Origin: NORP110 sp051251595
GTDB taxonomy: Bacteria; Pseudomonadota; Alphaproteobacteria; Rhodobacterales; Rhodobacteraceae
Direction: 5' to 3'
NCBI GenBank assembly: GCA_051251595.1
Contig: JBPOFA010000001.1
Coordinates: 248,001 to 312,000 of the forward strand
DNA: 64,000 bases
A program made the translations under genes and the position numbers. The stretch's first letter is position 1. The number at the start of each line of letters is the position of its first letter. Shown here one piece after another: positions 53,060 to 62,302 of the stretch. The notes under the pieces were generated by a model. It did no database searches. It worked only from the letters and a program-made list of their open reading frames with translations, and was not told the DNA's origin.

Positions 53060-54127
53060 TTAAGAAGACAGGGCCTGAAGCTCTGCATCTGATAGGCGTG
53101 TTGGGTAATATGTCAGACCCTCGGCGATCATTTGCGCCTGTGCCCCCCAAATGGATCGCCCAATTCGCAGGGTCGTCAGCCCCGATGGCATCGTGCCCGA
53201 TCCATCCGTTGCGACAGGGCCACCATTCAAGGAAATCGCGAAACTGTTCTGGGAAAACGCGACTGCAAACCGAAAGTGGTCGCCCAGGTTAATCGCAGAC
53301 CCAGATGGGGCAATGGCCGCCTGCAACGCGCTTTGGTCCCAAACCTGAAACTGCGGTTTGCCCAAAACGGTGTTCCACAAAACCGATAGTCGGGTCGATG
53401 TTGTCCCACTGTCCATTTCAATGATCCGGTCATTGGCAGACGCGTTTTCAAGCGCGCCGCTGAAGACGATCGTGCCTTCATTCGGGTTAAACCACCCGCC
53501 CAATGACGTGCCAGCGATGTCTTCGCTGCGAACCCCAGATTGAGGGCCTGAAGGAATATATGAAGACGCCCGCGTTCCCTCTTCAAGTTGCAGGTTCGAC
53601 ACAGCCCCGGAAACAGAAAGGTCAAGACCGCCAGCCGCAGGTGTAAAACTTTTGGAAACACGAGAGTTAGACACTGTATTTCCCAAAATAGACTCTGAAT
53701 GGGCGCCAGAGAGTGTCACGCCACCTGTCCCTGAAAAGGACAACACATGCGGTACGGCTGCGACCGAAATTGTCTGAGTCGTCGGCGCGTCGCTGTTCAG
53801 GACCAGATTGGCACTGGCCGGTTCCAGCAAAGCGCCAAGCGGTGCCAGGGTTGCCTGGTCATGTGTGATCCGGGCAACGTTCGGACCAACAACCTCAACT
53901 GCGCCCGTTGCGTCAATGCGTGTTGCGTTTGACGCACGAGACAAGTTCAGCACAGACGACAAAGGCCCTGCGTTTCCGCCCGGCCCATAAGCGTCGGCCA
54001 CAAAGTCCAGAACCAAGGCGGGGGATGTGCCCGTTAATGGGGACTGCCAGGCAACATCCCAAGGCGCCAAGGTCGAAGGAACGGCCTGAGTCGCTGTGGT
54101 GACGGAAAGATCAAACACCACCTTCAT
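53060..54127 (-). CDS. ghsB: GTA head-spike fibre protein, GhsB-like
   Basis: A 355-residue protein lacking signal peptide and membrane segments. The N-terminal half has the phage-type pattern LSRASNATRIDATGAVEVV and LLEPASANLVLNSD, seen in head- or tail-fibre proteins. A jelly-roll LamG-like C-terminal domain covers about residues 205–350 (GWFNPNEGTIVFSGAL; LRIGRSIWG). It overlaps ghsA by 4 bp. In Rhodobacter capsulatus, ghsB encodes the GTA head spike fibre that binds the recipient capsule, at a locus separate from the main GTA cluster. Assignment is by pattern and pairing; a tail-fibre relic is the alternative. Confidence 0.68.
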   Translation of the reverse strand: MKVVFDLSVTTATQAVPSTLAPWDVAWQSPLTGTSPALVLDFVADAYGPGGNAGPLSSVLNLSRASNATRIDATGAVEVVGPNVARITHDQATLAPLGALLEPASANLVLNSDAPTTQTISVAAVPHVLSFSGTGGVTLSGAHSESILGNTVSNSRVSKSFTPAAGGLDLSVSGAVSNLQLEEGTRASSYIPSGPQSGVRSEDIAGTSLGGWFNPNEGTIVFSGALENASANDRIIEMDSGTTSTRLSVLWNTVLGKPQFQVWDQSALQAAIAPSGSAINLGDHFRFAVAFSQNSFAISLNGGPVATDGSGTMPSGLTTLRIGRSIWGAQAQMIAEGLTYYPTRLSDAELQALSS

Positions 54128-54390
54128 GAAATCACCATTGCATGAATGCCGGTCGCCGTTGTGCCGCTTGCGTTGACACGTCGCGTCCCGACCGGAAGGA
54201 TTGAATGATCCGCCACCGAGACGCTGCGCTGCCCCCCGCGCGCGGTAAGCAAGGACAATGTTCCGCCGGTTTCAATGTAGAGGGCAATGGCAACATCGGG
54301 CAGCTCTGTCACATCATCCGGTGAAACTGGCAAAATGTCGGTGGCTGGTCCGGCCAAAGAAGAAGTTCTGTTTTCAAATGGATTGGTCAA
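54124..54390 (-). CDS. ghsA: GTA head-spike base protein, GhsA-like (RCAP_rcc01079 family)
   Basis: A small beta-rich protein of 88 residues: TNPFENRTSSLAGPATDILP, then VTELPDVAIALYIETGGTLS and VADHSILPVGTRRVNASGTT. This resembles the spike-base family named after R. capsulatus rcc01079. The start is set at a TTG (54390) preceded by GAGG at 8 bp; a frame beginning at 54456 would run through a perfect palindrome and lacks support. The stop overlaps ghsB by 4 bp. The family call is from memory of the pattern and should be checked by search. Confidence 0.68.
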   Translation of the reverse strand: MTNPFENRTSSLAGPATDILPVSPDDVTELPDVAIALYIETGGTLSLLTARGGQRSVSVADHSILPVGTRRVNASGTTATGIHAMVIS

Positions 54391-54429
54391 ATGCGTAATC
54401 CTCAAAGCAAAAATTGAACAAACGTAAGG

Positions 54430-54450
54430 ATCCGGCCCAATTGGCCGGAT
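54430..54450. promoter_or_regulatory. Perfect palindrome in the ghsA leader
   Basis: ATCCGGCC and GGCCGGAT flank a 5-nt loop, 40 bp upstream of the ghsA start. There is no T-run, so it is less likely a terminator of the phosphatase gene than an operator, attenuator or mRNA 5' stem. Confidence 0.5.
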
Positions 54451-54500
54451 TAACAAACATTTGCTCTGTTGGAAGGTGCGGCGACGCTAGCCAGACTTAA

Positions 54501-54515
54501 TGAATTTATGATTAA
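54501..54515. promoter_or_regulatory. CtrA-like site upstream of ghsA
   Basis: TGAA-N7-TTAA (TTAA-N7-TTCA on the minus strand), 7 of 8 matches to the CtrA consensus, in an AT-rich stretch 111 bp upstream of the ghsA start. CtrA controls GTA genes in R. capsulatus. AT-richness makes a chance match more likely here. Confidence 0.25.
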
Positions 54516-54554
54516 TTTTATTCAATTGGACGGCAAAAATTAAGAAATTAGTGT

Positions 54555-55328
54555 CTATTTATGGACTTTTATAAACTCGACATCGCCATTTCGCGTCAAA
54601 ATTGCTGCTGCCAACTTTCCGGTCCGCCACGCGCCAATATCCACGGCTATACGCCCGCGGGCGCAAGTCGGCTGGTCTACAATCCAATGACCATGTGCCA
54701 CCCATAGCTGGTCGTTGCGCTCATCTCTTAGAAATCTCTGATGACCCCAAAGAAAGGATTCTTGGTCTTGGGCATCCATCGGCAATTGCGGGTCAGGCCC
54801 GGCATGGGTCACCACCAAGTTTCCGCTCTGCCAATATGACCTCAACGACCCAAGCCAGTCTGCCGTTTCGCCCGACAGGGTTTCTGCCAACCTGGCATGG
54901 GCGTCCATGATGCCTGCGCTGTCTGTCGAGTCGTCCAAAGAAATCCCGAAGCTTTCCAATGTCGCCAACCCACCATGTTTGAGCCACCGAAGGCCCTTTG
55001 AGACCGGATCGCCAAGAAACTCCAACATCATGGTCTCATGGTTTCCCATCAGAAACACAGGCGCATCTGGCAAGTCGGCAAGCCGCAAGAGAACCTCTTT
55101 GCTGGATGGTCCACGGTCAATATAGTCGCCCACGAAAACCAGTCGATGGTTTGGCGCTTTTCTGGCAATCTCGTCCAGAATATCGTCCAGCAAATCCAAC
55201 CGACCGTGAATATCGCCGATCACGACGAGATCCTCATCTGGCAATGGCGGGTTATCAAAGTCCGAAGCCGAAAATTTCCCACGTGGCCGGAACAGTCTTT
55301 TCAATTTCTCGGAAATGCGTGGACTCAA
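54555..55328 (-). CDS. PPP-type serine/threonine phosphatase or Ap4A hydrolase-like metallophosphoesterase
   Basis: Cytoplasmic metallophosphoesterase of 257 residues with the full PPP metal-binding set: GDIHGR near residue 38, GDYIDRG near 68, GNHE near 95, THAGPDP near 175 and AHGHWI near 215. Such enzymes are bacterial PrpA/PrpB-type phosphoprotein phosphatases or relatives of diadenosine tetraphosphatase; sequence alone does not separate them. It lies between a K+ channel gene and the spike pair on the same strand, with gaps of about 100 and 165 bp, so cotranscription is possible but not shown. Confidence 0.86.
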   Translation of the reverse strand: MSPRISEKLKRLFRPRGKFSASDFDNPPLPDEDLVVIGDIHGRLDLLDDILDEIARKAPNHRLVFVGDYIDRGPSSKEVLLRLADLPDAPVFLMGNHETMMLEFLGDPVSKGLRWLKHGGLATLESFGISLDDSTDSAGIMDAHARLAETLSGETADWLGSLRSYWQSGNLVVTHAGPDPQLPMDAQDQESFLWGHQRFLRDERNDQLWVAHGHWIVDQPTCARGRIAVDIGAWRTGKLAAAILTRNGDVEFIKVHK

Positions 55329-55435
55329 AACACCATCCGCCAGCTTGCCACGGCCCCAATGACACAGGCTTCACCAAACGATAACGGCACAGTTTTCGTG
55401 ACGCAAGAGTCCCACTGATCAGGAAGCACCGACGC

Positions 55436-55783
55436 CTAAGGTTTGCGCGGCGCGACGATTTCACCCGCTTTCAGCAACTCCTCAAAAGACACCTGAATCG
55501 CATGGACCGCTGCGGCAACAACGATCCCTGACAGCAACAACCCCGTAAATGCGCAGAAGACTGATAGGATTTTTGAGGACTTCTGTACCGGTTGATAATC
55601 CCCATATCCGACCGTCGTTGCATTGATGAAGGCGTGATACACGGCGTCAAACCTTGTCCAGCCCTCGATCCGGCCAATCGCCAGCCCTAAACCGGTGACG
55701 ACGCCGAATAGAAAGATAACCAACGGCGCCAGATAAAGCAGGTCCCACAAAAAGTGCTTTATGAAAAGTAAGACCAAATCCAT
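55436..55783 (-). CDS. Small two-TM potassium channel protein
   Basis: A 115-residue membrane protein with two hydrophobic helices (LLYLAPLVIFLFGVVTGLGLAIG and SVFCAFTGLLLSGIVVAAAVHAI) flanking a pore loop with the K+ selectivity filter TTVGYGDYQP. It is a minimal KcsA-like ion channel without a visible regulatory domain. The ATG at 55783 is used; a GTG nine codons upstream is possible. No partner gene is evident. Confidence 0.85.
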   Translation of the reverse strand: MDLVLLFIKHFLWDLLYLAPLVIFLFGVVTGLGLAIGRIEGWTRFDAVYHAFINATTVGYGDYQPVQKSSKILSVFCAFTGLLLSGIVVAAAVHAIQVSFEELLKAGEIVAPRKP

Positions 55784-55864
55784 TTCAATGACTTTCGCTA
55801 GATCCCACACGCAAGCACCAAACGGTGCCCTGTTTTCACTGTCCTGATCCTGTTTCGCCCACGC

Positions 55865-57040
55865 TCAATGCGTCAGGCGTTTTTGGGCAAGATCCTGTAA
55901 GAGCTGTTCAAATTCAGCCGGACTCGTGCCGGCGGCCAAGGCCTTTTTCATGTGAACGGCTTGCGATACCGGGGCATGACCGCTTGGGGGGGGATCCCTG
56001 TCGAGGTTTGTCGGAAAGGCATACCCCTCTGCGGTTGCAGCAATCGCCGCATCGATCCCCGCCGCATCCAGACGGCCAGCGTTCCGCAGGTTTTGCAGCT
56101 CTGGGTAAAGACAACGTGCCATTCTGGTGCGATCGACCGTCTCCATCGCCCGACCAAAGGCAGAGGACACCTGAACAAGGTTCGCCAAACGCAGGATGTC
56201 GCTGGACACGTTATTGCCTGCGCCATGCATCAAAGCCGGGTTGAAAAACACGCCATCGCCCTTTTTCAGGGCCATTTGCACATGGTTATCCTGAAAATAC
56301 TCCTGAAACTCCGGACGTTCAAACGCCAGGTAGCCTTCGAAATATTGCTGCGAAAACGGCAGGTACATTGTCGGTCCGGCCTCGACCGGCATTTCAACAT
56401 GGGCAAGCGCGCCCTGCAGCGTGAGAACCGGGGACACTGTGTGAATATGGGATGGGTATTGCGCGATTGTTTCGGGGCTCATGAAACCCAAATGGTAGTC
56501 GCGATGCGCCGCCTGAGCCGTGCCACCGGGATTCACGCGGTTAACTTGCGCGGTGATCTGATATGCTGGCCCAAGCCAAGCTTGGCAGACCGCAGCCAAA
56601 ACCGGGTTTCCATAGTACAGCGCAAACCCTTCCGGATCAGCAACGCAGTGTTTTTCAAGCGCGTTCCAAACCCGATCGTTGGACCCAGGCTTTGCGAAAT
56701 GATCCGAGACGACCGCACCCGCGGCCTTTTCGTCGTCGATCATCTGCGTGAACAACTCCGTGGCGCGATCCATCACATCAGCGGCGATCATATTTTCAAC
56801 GACGATGATGCCAGCGCCATGCATAAAAACGTTAACCCACTCTGCCATTACACTGCGCAGCGCGGCCTCATCCATCGCTGCGATATCATCAGCGTGATAG
56901 ATAGGCACATTGGCAGCGACAGAGCGCGCGTAAGGAACAGAGTCCGGATTCGTATTCTGGCCGACGATCGCTTTGAAGTCATCCAAAGAACCGGAATTGG
57001 CACTTAGCCAAACAGGCCTTGCGGTCACGTCATGTGTCAT
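55865..57040 (-). CDS. Phytanoyl-CoA dioxygenase (PhyH) family protein
   Basis: Fe(II)/2-oxoglutarate-type oxygenase of 391 residues. The iron ligands appear as the HxD of AAHRDYHLGF and the distal His in PALMHGAGNNVSSDILRLANLVQ, with the downstream Arg positioned to bind 2-oxoglutarate. GGAGGAACGG precedes the ATG at 57040. Substrates in this family range from fatty acyl-CoA to phosphonates and ectoine; none can be assigned here. A long shadow frame on the opposite strand is not a gene. Confidence 0.85.
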   Translation of the reverse strand: MTHDVTARPVWLSANSGSLDDFKAIVGQNTNPDSVPYARSVAANVPIYHADDIAAMDEAALRSVMAEWVNVFMHGAGIIVVENMIAADVMDRATELFTQMIDDEKAAGAVVSDHFAKPGSNDRVWNALEKHCVADPEGFALYYGNPVLAAVCQAWLGPAYQITAQVNRVNPGGTAQAAHRDYHLGFMSPETIAQYPSHIHTVSPVLTLQGALAHVEMPVEAGPTMYLPFSQQYFEGYLAFERPEFQEYFQDNHVQMALKKGDGVFFNPALMHGAGNNVSSDILRLANLVQVSSAFGRAMETVDRTRMARCLYPELQNLRNAGRLDAAGIDAAIAATAEGYAFPTNLDRDPPPSGHAPVSQAVHMKKALAAGTSPAEFEQLLQDLAQKRLTH

Positions 57041-57108
57041 CCGTTCCTCCCAAGTTTCGCAGATATTGACTGACCTGCTCTCGCAAGGGCCATCACCAGT
57101 CATCCGAC

Positions 57109-60100
57109 CTATGTTTCTTTAGGCGTGGCTCCGATCAGGCTCTTAATCTTCTCACGCGCGGACTGCATCACGACATAAAGAACAGGCACCAAGATGACAC
57201 CAATCAAAGTGGCTGCCAACATGCCCCCAAACACGGCCGTACCGATTGCTTTCTGGCTTGCAGCACCGGCACCGGACGCAACCAACAATGGGACAACCCC
57301 CAACAAGAAGGACAATGCCGTCATCATAACGGCCCTGAATCTTTGTCGGGCAGCTTCAACGGCAGCCTCTATAATGGTCATGCCGGCACTTCGTCGCTCC
57401 ATCGCGAATTCGACGATCAGGATGGCGTTCTTGGCCCCAAGACCAATCAACATGATCATACCAATTTGCGTGTAAAGGTTGATATCCCCGCCGGTCAAAG
57501 CAACCGCACCAATCGCACCGAACAAGGCCACGGTGACGGACATGAAAATCGCGACTGGCATGGTCCAGCTTTCATATTGCGCGACCAGAAACAGGTAACC
57601 GAACAGCAAGGACATCATCAAAATGATCCCGACCATCCCCTGAGAGGATTGCTGTTGTTGCGCTGTGCCTGTCCACTCATAGGTGTAACCTGACGGAAGC
57701 GCAGTTGCCGCTTCTTCTTCCATCGCCTTGATAACATCACCCGTCGCCATGCCCGGTCCAGGAACACCCGTCACAGTGGCAGAGCGGAACATGTTATACC
57801 GGTTCAACAAAATCGGACCCAAGACATTTTCGACGTCCAGCAATGTGTTCAACGGAACCATTTCGCCGTCCATCGACCGGACATATAACTGGCCGATATC
57901 CTCAACCCTGTCGCGGTAAGAGCCGTCAGCCTGGATCATCACCTTGTAGACACGGCCAAACAAGTTGAAGTCATTCACATAGATGGACCCCATATAGCCC
58001 TGCAAAACAGAAAAGACGTCACTGATCTGAACGTTGAGCGTCTTTGCCTTTTCGCGATCCAAATCGACAAACACTTTGGGCACGTTCGCGCGGAACGTAC
58101 TGTAGGATTGGCCGATTTCAGGGCGTTGGTTGGCCGCATAAACAAGCGAACCGATGGCAGAGGCCAGATCCTGTGGTGTACCCCCGCCTGTTTGAAGCAC
58201 TTTCATCTCTAGGCCCGCGCTGGTTCCAAGCCCTGAGATTGGCGGCGGATTGAACGCAATGATCCTTGCTGCAACCTCTTGATCCGCAATCGCCAGAATT
58301 TGCCGCAATATGCCCTGTGCACTCAATTCCGGAGTGTTGCGGTCTGCCCAGTCATCCAGCGTAATGATGAACATCGCATTGTTCGATCCAGACCCATTCA
58401 GCAGGCTATATCCGTTTACGATAATGGTGCCAGCCACACCCGGTATTGCTGAAATCTGCTCTTCAAGACGATCACTCACAACCATGGTTCTGTTGATCGC
58501 AGCGGCATCAGGCAGCTGTACATCCGCAAAGACATAGCCGTTATCCTCTTGCGGCAAAAACCCGGCCGGGGTTGTCGTAAGCAGCCCACCAGACGCCACA
58601 AGAATGGCCCCGACAGCGACGAGACCCAGCAAAGCCAGCCGCACAAATCGCCGAACAATGCCGACATACCCATTGCGGACAAATCCGATGCCGTTTTCAA
58701 AGATCGCCAGCAGGCCCTTGGGGGGGCCGGTCCTTGGGCGAAGAATCAACGCACAGAGCGCGGGCGACAACGTCAAAGCGTTGATCGATGAAATCAGGAC
58801 AGCCGTCGAAATTGTGACAGCAAACTGTGAATACAGTTTACCGGTTATTCCCGGCATAAAGGTGACGGGCACAAAAACGGCCAGCAGAACCAAGGTGGTC
58901 GCGATCACCGGCCCCGTTATTTGCCCCATGGCTTTGCGCGTGGCGTCTGGCGGCGACAGCCCTTCATCAGCCATCAGACGTTCGACGTTTTCGACAACAA
59001 CAATCGCATCATCAACAACGATCCCGATCGCCAGCACGATGGCGAACAGCGAAATGGTGTTCAAAGACATTCCCAGCACCAACAGGAATGCGAATGTACC
59101 GATAAGCGACACTGGAATCGCGACCATCGGTATGATTGTCGCCCGCCAGCTGCCCAAGAAGATGAACACAACGGCCATCACCAACGCAAAAGTCAGCATC
59201 AGCGTTGTCACCACGTCTTCCAGGGATTTTTCTACAAATTTCGTCGTATTGAACGGAATTGCATATTCAATATCGTCTGGGAACGCCGCAGAAAGGCGAT
59301 CAAGTTCGGCCACCACTTTTTCCGAAACCGCCAGGGCATTTTCCCCTGGCGCTTGGTAGACGGCCAAAACGGTCGCCGTTTGGCCGTTATAGCGGCCCGA
59401 CACATTGTAGTAATCTGATCCCAACTCTACCCGGGCAACATCCTTTATCCGAACGATGCTTCCGGACTCACCTGTGCGAACGACGATATTCTCAAATTCT
59501 TCGACACTGCCCAAACGTCCTGTCGCTGTGATCGTGTACTGAAATTGCTGGTCGCCAGGGACAGGAGGCCCGCCGATCTGACCGGCCGAAACCTCTATAT
59601 TCTGTTCCCGGATCGCATTCACAAGGTCGTTTGGCGTCAACGACAAGGTGGCCATCTTGTTGGGATCCATCCACATGCGAATTGCGTAGGCAAAATTCGT
59701 CATCACGTCCGCTTTGCCGACGCCGTTGATACGCGCCAAAGCATCTTTCAGATTGATGGACGCGTAGTTGGACAAAAAGATATCGTCATATGTGCCATTG
59801 GGCGAAACCAGCGTGACCGCCATCAACATGTTGGTCGATGCTTTTTGTGTGATGATACCGTTATTAACGACTTCGGAGGGCAAAGACGACGTTGCTTGCG
59901 CCACCCTGTTTTGCACATTGACCGCCGCGATATCCGGGTCGGTTCCAATCTCAAACGTGATGTTAAGGGAATAGGAACCGTCATCTGACGAATCCGAAGA
60001 CATGTAAATCATGCCATCAACACCGTTGACCTGCGCCTCAATCGGGGCGGCAACAGTGGTCTCTACCGTTTCCGCATTCGCACCCGTGTAAGATGCCGAA

Positions 60101-60237
60101 ACGCTGACCACGGGGGGGGTGATTTCCGGGAATTGTTCAACGGGCAAAACCAAATAAGCAATGCCACCCAGGATCGTCAAAACCAGCGATATCACCATCG
60201 CCATTTTCGGGCGCGAGATAAATACGGAAGAGAACAT
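57109..60237 (-). CDS. RND efflux transporter, HAE1 (AcrB/MexF) type permease
   Basis: Inner-membrane multidrug pump of 1042 residues, normal for the family. It begins MFSSVFISRPKMAMVISLV and has FPEITPPVVSVSASYTGANAETVE, the proton-relay aspartates in GIVVDDAIVVVENVERL (TM4), and the second-half equivalent IGLGAKNAILIVEFAMERR. With the adjacent adaptor it should export hydrophobic compounds. No outer-membrane factor gene is adjacent, so a TolC-like protein from elsewhere is needed. Lies 3 bp after the adaptor gene. Confidence 0.94.
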   Translation of the reverse strand: MFSSVFISRPKMAMVISLVLTILGGIAYLVLPVEQFPEITPPVVSVSASYTGANAETVETTVAAPIEAQVNGVDGMIYMSSDSSDDGSYSLNITFEIGTDPDIAAVNVQNRVAQATSSLPSEVVNNGIITQKASTNMLMAVTLVSPNGTYDDIFLSNYASINLKDALARINGVGKADVMTNFAYAIRMWMDPNKMATLSLTPNDLVNAIREQNIEVSAGQIGGPPVPGDQQFQYTITATGRLGSVEEFENIVVRTGESGSIVRIKDVARVELGSDYYNVSGRYNGQTATVLAVYQAPGENALAVSEKVVAELDRLSAAFPDDIEYAIPFNTTKFVEKSLEDVVTTLMLTFALVMAVVFIFLGSWRATIIPMVAIPVSLIGTFAFLLVLGMSLNTISLFAIVLAIGIVVDDAIVVVENVERLMADEGLSPPDATRKAMGQITGPVIATTLVLLAVFVPVTFMPGITGKLYSQFAVTISTAVLISSINALTLSPALCALILRPRTGPPKGLLAIFENGIGFVRNGYVGIVRRFVRLALLGLVAVGAILVASGGLLTTTPAGFLPQEDNGYVFADVQLPDAAAINRTMVVSDRLEEQISAIPGVAGTIIVNGYSLLNGSGSNNAMFIITLDDWADRNTPELSAQGILRQILAIADQEVAARIIAFNPPPISGLGTSAGLEMKVLQTGGGTPQDLASAIGSLVYAANQRPEIGQSYSTFRANVPKVFVDLDREKAKTLNVQISDVFSVLQGYMGSIYVNDFNLFGRVYKVMIQADGSYRDRVEDIGQLYVRSMDGEMVPLNTLLDVENVLGPILLNRYNMFRSATVTGVPGPGMATGDVIKAMEEEAATALPSGYTYEWTGTAQQQQSSQGMVGIILMMSLLFGYLFLVAQYESWTMPVAIFMSVTVALFGAIGAVALTGGDINLYTQIGMIMLIGLGAKNAILIVEFAMERRSAGMTIIEAAVEAARQRFRAVMMTALSFLLGVVPLLVASGAGAASQKAIGTAVFGGMLAATLIGVILVPVLYVVMQSAREKIKSLIGATPKET

Positions 60238-60240
60238 CTT

Positions 60241-61377
60241 CTATTCCTCCGGTGACGCTGCGAGAACCGGATCAACCGGCACGCCGGGACGAACCCTTTG
60301 CAAACCCTCTACAATCACAGAGTCACCAACTTGGAGCCCGTCTTCGACGACCACAGATGTCTCGATCTGCTCACCCAAAGTGACGTAACGCTGCTCTACC
60401 ATTTGCTGCTGGTTGACCAACAGCACAAAGGCCCCTTGTTGATCTCGTTGCACGGATGCCAGAGGAATCAAAAGCTTGTCTACCGCTTCCGAGGTTTCAA
60501 CCGTGACGCTGACAAACGCGCCATCAAAAAGCAGGCCCTTTTCATTTGCGAATTCCGCGCGAAGACCAATTGACCCTGTCGTCGGATCGATCCGGTTGTC
60601 GACAAAAACGATCGTTCCCTTTTCATCCAAAGTCTTACCGTTCGGCAATCCAACATAAACACCAAGGGTCTGCAGCACAGCACCAACGGCCAGATCCGTT
60701 GTGCCTATTTGCGTGCGAATATCGACCAGTTGTTTTTCAGTGATCGAGAAAGAAACATAAATCGGTGCCTGTTGCACCAGCGTGGTGATCGGATTTGCGC
60801 TCGACGTGCTGACAATGTCGCCGACGCTTTGGTTGATCCGGCCGACATGCCCGTCGAAAGGCGCGTGGATTTTGGTGTAACTGACATCCAGTTCTGCCAA
60901 CTCGATTGCGGCTTTTGCGGATTCTATCGCGGCCTCTGCGATTTTTTCGTTGGCAAGCGCGTTGTCGCGATCTTCTTCGGTGCCTGCCTGGCGTTCAAAC
61001 AATGTCTGCTTGCGGCTAAGTTCAATCTTGGCAAGTTCCAGATCGGCCTCTGCGCGTTTCAAATCAGCCTTGCGAGCATTCAGTGTCGCCGTGTACCCAG
61101 CACTTTCGATCTCAAACAGCAGGTCGCCTTTTTTGACATCGCTGCCATCTTTCACAGCGATCTTATCAAGAAACCCGCTGACCCGTGCGACCAGGTCAAT
61201 CTTGTTGATCGCCTCACCCCGGCCGATAAATTCGGCGTTTTGGTTGATCTTTTTGGTGATCGCAGCAGCGATCGTAACCTTGGGCGGCGCGGCGTCTTCC
61301 TGAGCGATTGCCAAACTTGGAAGACTTAAGGCCAATACCAACCCCAAGACTCTAGCCAAAACAGTCGATTGCCCCAT
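60241..61377 (-). CDS. RND efflux periplasmic adaptor (membrane fusion protein)
   Basis: Periplasmic adaptor of 378 residues with a signal peptide (VLGLVLALSLPSLAIAQ). The lipoyl-like half-motifs (NKIDLVARVSGFLDKIAVKDGSDVKKGDLLFEI and YTKIHAPFDGHVGRINQSVGDIV) flank an alpha-hairpin of about 70 residues, followed by beta-barrel and membrane-proximal domains. It couples the RND permease to an outer-membrane channel. First gene of the two-gene unit; no regulator gene is adjacent. Confidence 0.93.
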   Translation of the reverse strand: MGQSTVLARVLGLVLALSLPSLAIAQEDAAPPKVTIAAAITKKINQNAEFIGRGEAINKIDLVARVSGFLDKIAVKDGSDVKKGDLLFEIESAGYTATLNARKADLKRAEADLELAKIELSRKQTLFERQAGTEEDRDNALANEKIAEAAIESAKAAIELAELDVSYTKIHAPFDGHVGRINQSVGDIVSTSSANPITTLVQQAPIYVSFSITEKQLVDIRTQIGTTDLAVGAVLQTLGVYVGLPNGKTLDEKGTIVFVDNRIDPTTGSIGLRAEFANEKGLLFDGAFVSVTVETSEAVDKLLIPLASVQRDQQGAFVLLVNQQQMVEQRYVTLGEQIETSVVVEDGLQVGDSVIVEGLQRVRPGVPVDPVLAASPEE

Positions 61378-61520
61378 TAATCAGCGCCCTTCAATTCGTT
61401 TCCGCGCCAAAAAAAAGCGCATTAAATTATTGAAAAACCTAAACGTTGGATGTGAACACTGCAAGCCTGTTAAACCCAGTGATGGGCGCAAATCAGTGGG
61501 CGCAACGCAGGGATGCTCTT

Positions 61521-61985
61521 TTAGTTTAAAACATAGATTGCAGCGTTCAGCAGCGATGCGAACCCCACCCAGGCGGCGTAGGGGATAAACAAACCCGCCG
61601 ACAGCCGGTCACGTTGCCATGTCAACACGATAAACGTCAAAATCGCACCCAACACCGCCAAGATCACAACCAGCGCCAAGCCAGGCATTTCGGCCGCAAA
61701 AAACAGCGGGGACCATAAAAAGTTCAAACCCAGCTGGACAAACCATGCTTTCATTGCAGCGCCGTCTTTGGCGACACGCCAGGTGCGCCACCCTGCAATC
61801 GCGATGAAAACATAGAGAATGGACCAAACGGGTGCGAACACCCAATTGGGCGGATTGAACACAGGCTTGGTCAATCCTGCGTACCACTCACCCGGGACGG
61901 TCTGTGACCCGATTACAAATCCTCCGCCAAAGACGACGGCCAAAAACACGAATAAGGTTCCAACTTGTCGTGAAGCGATTTGCAT
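61521..61985 (-). CDS. tspO: TspO/MBR family protein
   Basis: Five-helix membrane protein of 154 residues, rich in Trp. The family pattern WYAGLTKPVFNPPNWVFAPVWSILYVFIAIAGWRTWR and VQLGLNFLWSPLFF is clear. TspO binds tetrapyrroles; in Rhodobacter sphaeroides it modulates photopigment and stress gene expression in response to oxygen. The outer-membrane location and target here are unknown; no photosynthesis genes are in the window. Confidence 0.93.
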   Translation of the reverse strand: MQIASRQVGTLFVFLAVVFGGGFVIGSQTVPGEWYAGLTKPVFNPPNWVFAPVWSILYVFIAIAGWRTWRVAKDGAAMKAWFVQLGLNFLWSPLFFAAEMPGLALVVILAVLGAILTFIVLTWQRDRLSAGLFIPYAAWVGFASLLNAAIYVLN

Positions 61986-62302
61986 AAATCTGTCCAGTCA
62001 TTCTGTGAAGCGGCCATCCCGCAGAGCAACGCCATCCAAGGACACCTATGTACCCCATCTGGTGTGCGGTTCTTGCGTTTCAATCGCATGTGTCAAAATC
62101 AAAGCCAAGGCCTGCCATACCCGCGCCAGAATACGCGATTTTTTGGCCGACCGACCCCGATAAATCCACGGCAAGACGTTTTTGGTATCGAAATTCGTAC
62201 CACCTGTCTGATATGTCCCGGCAAGGTATTGTCTATCAGCGAAAAAACACTACCCATATGTAAACGTTTCTGACGCATGGACTTGATTGAGGAGCCCCGC
62301 CA
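61986..62302. other. Intergenic region between tspO and mrpA
   Basis: About 317 bp between divergent genes. Short open frames are present but lack plausible start signals or composition. No clear hairpin, repeat or known operator was found; only the GAGGAG ribosome-binding site of mrpA at 62289–62294 is recognisable. Promoters for both genes are expected here. Confidence 0.5.

Noticed and set aside
53060..54390. Prophage remnant
   Set aside because: No integrase, att-like repeats, capsid or tail-assembly genes nearby. The two-gene pair matches the known separate GTA spike locus better.
55952..57007. 351-codon plus-strand frame opposite the PhyH gene
   Set aside because: Shadow of a well-supported coding region, with no family motif.
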